DNA of 10,500 nucleotides from Irpex lacteus (Eukaryota; Basidiomycota; Agaricomycetes; Polyporales; Irpicaceae): assembly GCA_001986395.2 (NCBI GenBank), contig MQVO02000311.1, positions 1 through 10,500 on the forward strand, in the 5' to 3' direction. The position numbers and the translations under genes were made by a program. Every line of letters begins with the position of its first letter. The first letter of the stretch is position 1. Shown here piece by piece: positions 6,083-10,500 of the stretch. The notes under the pieces are model-generated. The model saw only the letters and a program-made list of their open reading frames with translations, made no database searches and was not told the DNA's origin.

Positions 6083-6573
6083 AATTTATTTATACCCCCT
6101 TTGTACTTAAAGAAAAATAATTAAATAATATATCTAAATCTTAATACTTAGATAAAATAGATTTACTACTTTACTAAATTAAATTACTACTACAGTTGAA
6201 ACAGTTGGAGTACAAGCTGTTTGGTTTAGAATAATTAGTTTTATGGGGGAGGGTCTCTAAGGTACTGATAGTTAAAGCTACTACTGATGAGGAGTTCCTT
6301 AGAATATCTATAATATTTATATAGATCAGGAAAATAATAAAATTAAAGAAAGTAGAGTAAGTACTTTTCACCTAAAAAGGAAAATTAAATAAAATAAATA
6401 AAACAATAAATAAAATGATTAAAGAGTATTCTATAATCTTAAATTGTTCTCCCATTTTATTTAGTCACAGAGTTCCGTAATAGATTAATTTAGTAAATAT
6501 AAATTTATTCGGGCTGCTATATTCTTATAATAAAACTTTTCTAGGATAAAATTAAGTTAATAATAGTATAACA
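6083..6573. other. Spacer downstream of rns
   Basis: No gene is supported here. A 25-codon plus frame from 6183 to TAA 6260 (TTTVETVGVQAVWFRIIS...) has a gene-like codon composition but no ATG near its start and no recognisable family. A stem CTAAGG/CCTTAG (6257-6302) with further inner pairs follows it. The rest is AT-rich. Confidence 0.45.
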
Positions 6574-6620
6574 CCCAAAAAACTAGGAATTAGAAATAAT
6601 TCTAACTAGTTTTTTTGGGG
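6574..6620 (+). repeat. Dispersed hairpin, direct copy (H9)
   Basis: This is a full copy with loop GAAA, identical through the outer arms and inner stem to the rns copy and to the copy at 6698. Confidence 0.93.
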
Positions 6621-6667
6621 AACTTATTAAAAATATAAAAATATAAAAAGAGTTTGTAGTAGCTGTA

Positions 6668-6744
6668 GTATGGAATAACCCTCCGAATATTCCTATACCC
6701 AAAAAACTAGGAATTAGAAATAATTCTAACTAGTTTTTTTGGGG
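6668..6744 (+). repeat. Double hairpin: local stem plus dispersed hairpin (H10)
   Basis: A hairpin GTAT-GGAATA / TATTCC-ATAC (6668-6698, one bulged T) abuts a full dispersed hairpin copy (6698-6744, loop GAAA). Together they form a tandem pair of stem-loops, the arrangement that gives double-hairpin elements their name. Confidence 0.85.
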
Positions 6745-6957
6745 ATTTGGCTAAAAATAAAAGAGATAAATTATCATAGACTATAAAAACGGAGATAAGC
6801 AAGATAGTAATTGTTGCTCTTGAATACAATATAGATTCTTTAAATTAAGAAAAGATTATTAAAAGAGTGTATACTGTCTAATATTATTTTATAAAGACTT
6901 TGTAAGAGATAAAGTGTTAATTTATCTAGTTAGTTTTTATACCTAAACATGATGATT
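6745..6957. other. AT-rich spacer
   Basis: No open frame, tRNA or clear repeat was found between the last complete hairpin and the truncated copy at 6958. Confidence 0.5.
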
Positions 6958-6988
6958 CCCAAAAAAAAACTAGGAATTATAAATAATT
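6958..6988 (+). repeat. Truncated dispersed hairpin (H11) at a composition boundary
   Basis: The left arm (CCC, a run of nine A, CTAG) and the inner hairpin through TAATT are present (loop TAAA). The sequence then leaves the family consensus at about 6988. The expected right half (CTAACTAGTTTTTTTGGG) is missing, and GC-richer foreign-looking sequence begins. No matching right half was found up to 10500. Confidence 0.8.
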
Positions 6989-7632
6989 TTTCCGAAACTT
7001 TCGTCCAGGCCCTCGCGGTTATTATGAACACGGCAATTCTTGTTTAGAGCTACGAGTTACCTTGACTCGTCCGAGGTGATTTTCTTTGTCCCTCTACTTG
7101 CGTAGATTAAGGGAGTTAACTCAAACTCCACAGTTGCCATAGATTCCTTCAATTTTTTTTCGAAATTGAACTTACTGTTGTAGGACGGGAAGGTACTCGC
7201 CGACACCACACTCCGAAGAGAGGGCCGCACTGCTTTTGTAATGTTACAACGGGCTTTCACCGGAGATTCCCTGTCCAAGGTAAATAAAATTGTGAATTAC
7301 AATTATGTCTTATTTAGTTTTTTTTCTTAATCTTCCATGATAACCGGATGCCAGAGCACTACATCAATTAAGAGGTGGTTTAAAAAACTCACTCCCAGTT
7401 GGCTTGTACTTGCAATGCCTCTAATGTAGATAGTTCCAATAGTACTGATCTCCTTCCTGAAGGACAAGCCCGAGTAAAGGAGGGTCTAGAGGGATCTACA
7501 TGTTAAAAACAAGGACTTATTTAACAAGTACCTGGGTAATCTTTACTTAAATCGGAGCAAGGCGATTTAAATAATACCTTTGTGTAAAATTAGATTATGA
7601 TAACGACTAATCAATACGTCTTAAACAGATTG
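6989..7632 (-). ncRNA. Structured non-coding segment 3' of the RT
   Basis: On the minus strand this follows the RT stop codon. The best-defined part (7183-7276) is closed by GGAC-GGGA with TCCC-T-GTCC. It contains an inner stem CTCCG/CGGAG (7211-7215 with 7261-7265) and a hairpin TTGTA/TACAA. Other local stems are ACGAGT/ACTCGT (7052-7070) and TTCAATTT/AAATTGAA (7148-7170). Such an array suggests a folded RNA, for instance the 3' part of an intron or retroelement RNA. The 7278-7057 minus frame of 73 codons across the same stems is probably not a gene. Confidence 0.4.
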
Positions 7633-8688
7633 TTACATTAGACCTAAGTAAATTATATCGATGTTTATAAAATTAATTACAAAATCGACTATAATATCCA
7701 GATTATTCATGGCTAATAAAGTACTTTGTAGAATTAATATTTCTGGGATAGTTAATCCTAACACTGGTGTTGAATTATATCCTTCTAATATTAATTGATT
7801 TGAGATATAATGAGGATCCTGAATAGAATCGTTTATATATCCTCTACTTTCCATTAAATAACTTAGAATTGAATCTGATTCTCCTGTTACTAATACTATC
7901 ATTATTCAAATTATCGTTACTATTATGATGCTTAGAATTGTTAGTAGAAGTTGACCTTTCCAACTTAATAGCCAGATTGAGATCGGAGTCATTGGTATTG
8001 GACTTGCTTGAGTATGATATCCTCTGGAATAAGGTGTCATCCAAGGTCCTTTTCTCAATGGGTTAATGTATTTTTCTCTATTAGAGTTTACAAAGTGTTT
8101 CCATACTTGAACATTTCCGTGATAGCTTAATAGGGCTGATATTGCTATACTTGTACTATTAAAGACTGTTAATTCAACTTTGTCCGGTTTCTCTGACTCA
8201 TATTGAGACCAAGTTCCCTTTTTAAAGCTGTATTCAAAATCTTGTTCTATTTGGCTTATGTCAATTGTTCCATTATATATTCTGCTGCTTACGAATCCTA
8301 AATATTTGCTGTTGAACCATTCCTGAAAATCAGGTGTTAATTCTGGTTGATGAATTGAAGTTGTTGATTGCTTCATATCATAGATTACTGCTTCTTGGAT
8401 TAGAGCGTAATCCTCAAAGACAAATACTTTGGGTGTTCTTGTCGCTGTTTCTAAAATCCCATCTTGTGCCATTTGTAGATTTAACTGTTCACCTGTTAAA
8501 AGGTTTCTGGGTATAAATCTTTTTCCTAAAAATTTTAGACTTGTTAGCCATTCTCCATTTCTTTTGATCCATTGACTTTTTAATGCATTCAATTTAATAC
8601 CTGAACTTGCGGGAAAACTTAGAATTTCTTCTGGATTTTCCACATCGTACAAGATACCATCATCGGCATATTGTACTAAAGTGGGCAT
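7633..8688 (-). CDS. Reverse transcriptase, C-terminal part with YADD and in-frame TGA
   Basis: This frame overlaps the upstream RT frame by 13 nt. It begins MPTLVQYADDG, the catalytic YADD motif of RT (Asp 9 and 10). SGIKLNALKS (29-38) follows, then LKFLG (51-55), fitting the last palm motifs, and about 190 residues of thumb-like or unknown sequence. A TGA at 7906-7908 would stop it after 260 residues. Read as Trp, as in most fungal mitochondria, it continues to TAA 7633-7635 (351 residues). A strongly hydrophobic stretch runs straight across the TGA (residues 246 to about 266), which supports read-through as sense. That membrane-like tail is unusual for an RT. No HNH or zinc-finger endonuclease motif is seen. 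The ATG overlaps the end of the upstream frame, so reinitiation is an alternative to frameshifting. Confidence 0.8.
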
Positions 8689-9725
8689 TTCAATAGAGTG
8701 GCATGTAAAGCTATGCTGGATAACAACGGAGATAGAGGAGATCCTTGTGGTACTCCTCTTAGGAATTCAAAATTAGCTAAACGGGGTTCAAAGATCAATT
8801 GCAAATGATAGAATAGTTTCCCTAGAATATAAAGTAAAGGATTAGATAATTCTAATCTTTGATTTGTGTAGTAATGGATTACATCTTCGTAGTGTTCTTG
8901 ATTATTTAACCAAGTTGGAAAGCTTACTCCTGGGGGAGCATCTGACTGTTCACTTTTCGGCAGACTTCTACTCATTACATCAATCATTTTCAATAATTCT
9001 TCAGGTAATCCTATCGATTCTAATATCTGATTTAAATAGGTTAGATTTATGGTATCAAAGAATGATTTTAAGTCAAATTCATAAATATTGTTGGATACTA
9101 GTACCTCAGAATGGATTTGTTTCCATGCTGTGTCTGTTCCTCTTCCGGGCCAGAATCCATGTTGGTTTGGACTTTGGTATGGACCAAAGTAGATTATCAT
9201 TATTAGGTTTAATCCGTGTAACAATACTCTCCAGTGAGGGGCTGGTACTCCTAATGGTCTAAAACCTTTCTCTAGATTGTTTACATCTTTAAGGATGTAC
9301 AATCTTTTGAAGTCAATTGGCTGTAATTTTCCATTTGTCAAATCTTTAGCTAATTGTGCGGTTCTTTCAGGATTCTTAGTACCTTCTTTAAAATGTAATG
9401 TTCTATGCCAATTTCTAAACACATGATGAAAACAAGCTACCTGAAATGTATAACTATTTAAAAGGTATTTTGCTATGATCCAGAATACTTGAGGATTTTC
9501 TCTGTGTTTTCTTAATCTATTCAACTGATGATTAATATATCTATTAATGTTTTTATTAGTGTGAATTTCGATTTCGAATTGAGGAGATTTCTCTCTTTTC
9601 AAGATTCCTTTGGCTAAGAAAATTGGATGATAATTAGATAGCCATTTGATTTTGAACTTAGAAACGTTTGGTAATGGTTTGTATGGTTGTACTTCCTCTT
9701 CAGACTGTTTATTCAAAGATATCAC
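8676..9725 (-). CDS. Reverse transcriptase, N-terminal part (palm motifs up to PQGSPLSP)
   Basis: This copies RNA into DNA for spread of an intron or retroplasmid-type element. Visible motifs in order are KGFRPLGVP (153-161), HGFWPGRGTDTAW (189-201), and FDLKSFFDTI (217-226) with the first catalytic Asp at 218. An unusually long linker of about 97 residues follows, then RGVPQGSPLSPLLS (323-336). These fit the RT palm of the group II-intron/retroplasmid superfamily. The frame ends at TAG 8676-8678 before the YADD motif, which lies in the -1 frame immediately after. The start is uncertain: GTG at 9725 is the usual-type candidate, but the frame is open back to 9830 without an ATG (stop at 9831-9833). 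It is not close to bacterial LtrA-type enzymes by eye. Confidence 0.85.
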   Translation of the reverse strand: MISLNKQSEEEVQPYKPLPNVSKFKIKWLSNYHPIFLAKGILKREKSPQFEIEIHTNKNINRYINHQLNRLRKHRENPQVFWIIAKYLLNSYTFQVACFHHVFRNWHRTLHFKEGTKNPERTAQLAKDLTNGKLQPIDFKRLYILKDVNNLEKGFRPLGVPAPHWRVLLHGLNLIMIIYFGPYQSPNQHGFWPGRGTDTAWKQIHSEVLVSNNIYEFDLKSFFDTINLTYLNQILESIGLPEELLKMIDVMSRSLPKSEQSDAPPGVSFPTWLNNQEHYEDVIHYYTNQRLELSNPLLYILGKLFYHLQLIFEPRLANFEFLRGVPQGSPLSPLLSSIALHATLLKCPL

Positions 9726-9830
9726 CTCTTTAGTACCAAGGTAACTAAAAAGAGAAGTTAGGGATTGGGTTAGAAGTCTACCCAGTAAATGGATAAACCT
9801 TACCTGATAACTTCTGAAACTTGTGAAACG

Positions 9831-10500
9831 TTACGATCACTAAATCCCATAGGTTAGATAACAAGGTCATGATTGATTGAATTTTCATTTTCTTAAGAAT
9901 TTTTACAGTTTACTTACCTTTCCTTCGAGAATTTTTAAGTTTGATATTAAGACTTATTGATACTTAAATACTTAAAGTGACTGAAGAAATTTCCCTTAAA
10001 AGGCACCCGTACGGGGAATAGTTAAACCGACACAGAGCCGTTAAACCTATCTGTTTTCATTGTATATTCTTTCAACAACTACACATCATTTAAAATCGAC
10101 TTAAAGGGACCACTTTTGCAGGTTTCTTTGAAAGCTGGAAGCTGGGTTTAGATGATAATCTAAAAGGTACGATCCAAATCAGAGGCTAAGCAAAGCTTTC
10201 TCACTTTATATATATTGAAATCTCAGCTTGATTTGTCTTATTTTATTTTTACATTTAAAATAAGGTTGTGGTTCCTCCTTAGATTAGGTTCTATAAGTAG
10301 AACTAGTAGTCAAGATACTATTCAAGGCCTAGATGATTCGGTGTTAAATACACCTAGACAAAGAAGATGTAAATAACTCATCCTAGAGTGTAAGTGAACC
10401 TACTCCAACTAGATGGGATATGGTCCATAATCCGGCAAATCCTATGTAGGCTTTAAATGCTCATGATAGAAGATATAGATTGTTGTTCGCAGCCAGACAT
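9831..10500 (-). other. Non-coding or structured leader 5' of the RT
   Basis: This lies upstream of the RT on the minus strand. It holds a perfect stem TTTAGAT/ATCTAAA (10147-10164), the palindrome CCCGTACGGG (10007-10016) and GGTGT/ACACC (about 10340-10354). A minus frame from 10499 to TAG 10383-10385 (38 codons, one TGA as Trp) gives a hydrophobic peptide containing YIGFAGLWTISHLVGVG. This might be an exon end of a host gene, though I cannot name it. No rRNA or tRNA was recognised. Confidence 0.35.

Larger units (their letters stand above)
6989..10500 (-). mobile_element. Putative integrated RT-bearing element
   Basis: The base composition becomes visibly less AT-rich from 6989 on, and the dispersed hairpin family is absent from here to the window end. 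The region carries a minus-strand RT with structured non-coding sequence on both sides, the layout of a group II intron or a mitochondrial retroplasmid insert. Its boundary on the 3' side of the RT is the truncated hairpin at 6988. The other boundary is not identified and may lie beyond 10500. I could not find a convincing group II domain V or a GUGYG start, so the class of element is unsettled. Confidence 0.45.

Noticed and set aside
6174..6371. 65-codon minus-strand frame downstream of rns
   Set aside because: Low-complexity Ser/Asn/Ile composition, no family resemblance, and it overlaps hairpin sequence.
7057..7278. 73-codon minus-strand frame
   Set aside because: It covers the stems of the structured segment at 7052-7276 and has no recognisable protein motif.
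7000..7632. Group II intron domain V
   Set aside because: I scanned the minus strand for a 34-nt AGC...GTT hairpin with the two-base bulge and found none convincing.
7844..8044. 66-codon minus-strand frame, Asn/Ser rich
   Set aside because: It is an alternative frame inside the RT C-terminal coding region.
8334..8516. 60-codon plus-strand frame
   Set aside because: Antisense shadow of the RT.
8864..9262. 132-codon plus-strand frame
   Set aside because: Antisense to the RT region carrying FDLKSFFDTI and HGFWPGRG, which is clearly the real coding strand.
10405..10480. Group I intron R/S-like strings (ACTAGATGG, GATATGGTCC, AAGATATAG)
   Set aside because: The order and spacing do not leave room for a proper P3-P8 core and no P/Q elements were found.
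6989..10500. Large-subunit rRNA exons around the RT
   Set aside because: An isolated AGCTGGGTTTAGA match (10140) is not accompanied by other LSU landmarks on either strand.
1..10500. CRISPR array
   Set aside because: The repeated hairpins are irregularly spaced, occur in both orientations and have no uniform spacers.

Overview
The window reads as part of a fungal mitochondrial genome. The evidence is an AT-rich background (about 300-6960), a bacterial-type small-subunit rRNA gene (rns), compact mitochondrial tRNA genes, an atp8 gene starting MPQLIPF, TGA apparently read as tryptophan, and many dispersed palindromic hairpins like the double-hairpin elements known from early-diverging fungal mtDNAs. 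Membership of an early-diverging lineage is an inference from the hairpins only.

Layout. Positions 1-295 are a GC-richer, hairpin-rich block that I could not identify. On the plus strand follow tRNA-Ala(UGC), tRNA-Phe(GAA), tRNA-Thr(UGU), atp8 (1959-2125, frame broken once in a T run) and rns (about 4379-6082). Between atp8 and rns lies about 2.2 kb of non-coding DNA. It holds a dispersed 40-50 bp repeat, hairpins and imperfect tRNA-like sequences: a Val-like one on plus, and a Met-like plus two Leu(UAA)-like 5' halves on minus. Between 3973 and 4301 are short lysine/asparagine-rich reading frames, possibly remains of a gene.

From 6989 to the right end the base composition changes and the minus strand carries a reverse transcriptase (RT) of the group II-intron/retroplasmid superfamily. 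It is split into two frames just upstream of the YADD catalytic motif (9725-8676, then 8688-7633). The second part is interrupted by an in-frame TGA that probably encodes Trp. It is flanked by GC-richer structured sequence on both sides (6989-7632 and 9831-10500), so it probably belongs to an integrated mobile element. The element's 3' side (relative to the RT) stops inside a truncated copy of the dispersed hairpin.

The most notable observations are: (a) eleven copies of one long hairpin, in which seven full-length copies differ almost only in the 4-nt loop and one copy sits inside rns; (b) the RT element abutting a half hairpin; (c) two genes, atp8 and the RT, each broken by the equivalent of one missing base, which could be programmed -1 frameshifting, RNA editing, or homopolymer sequencing error.
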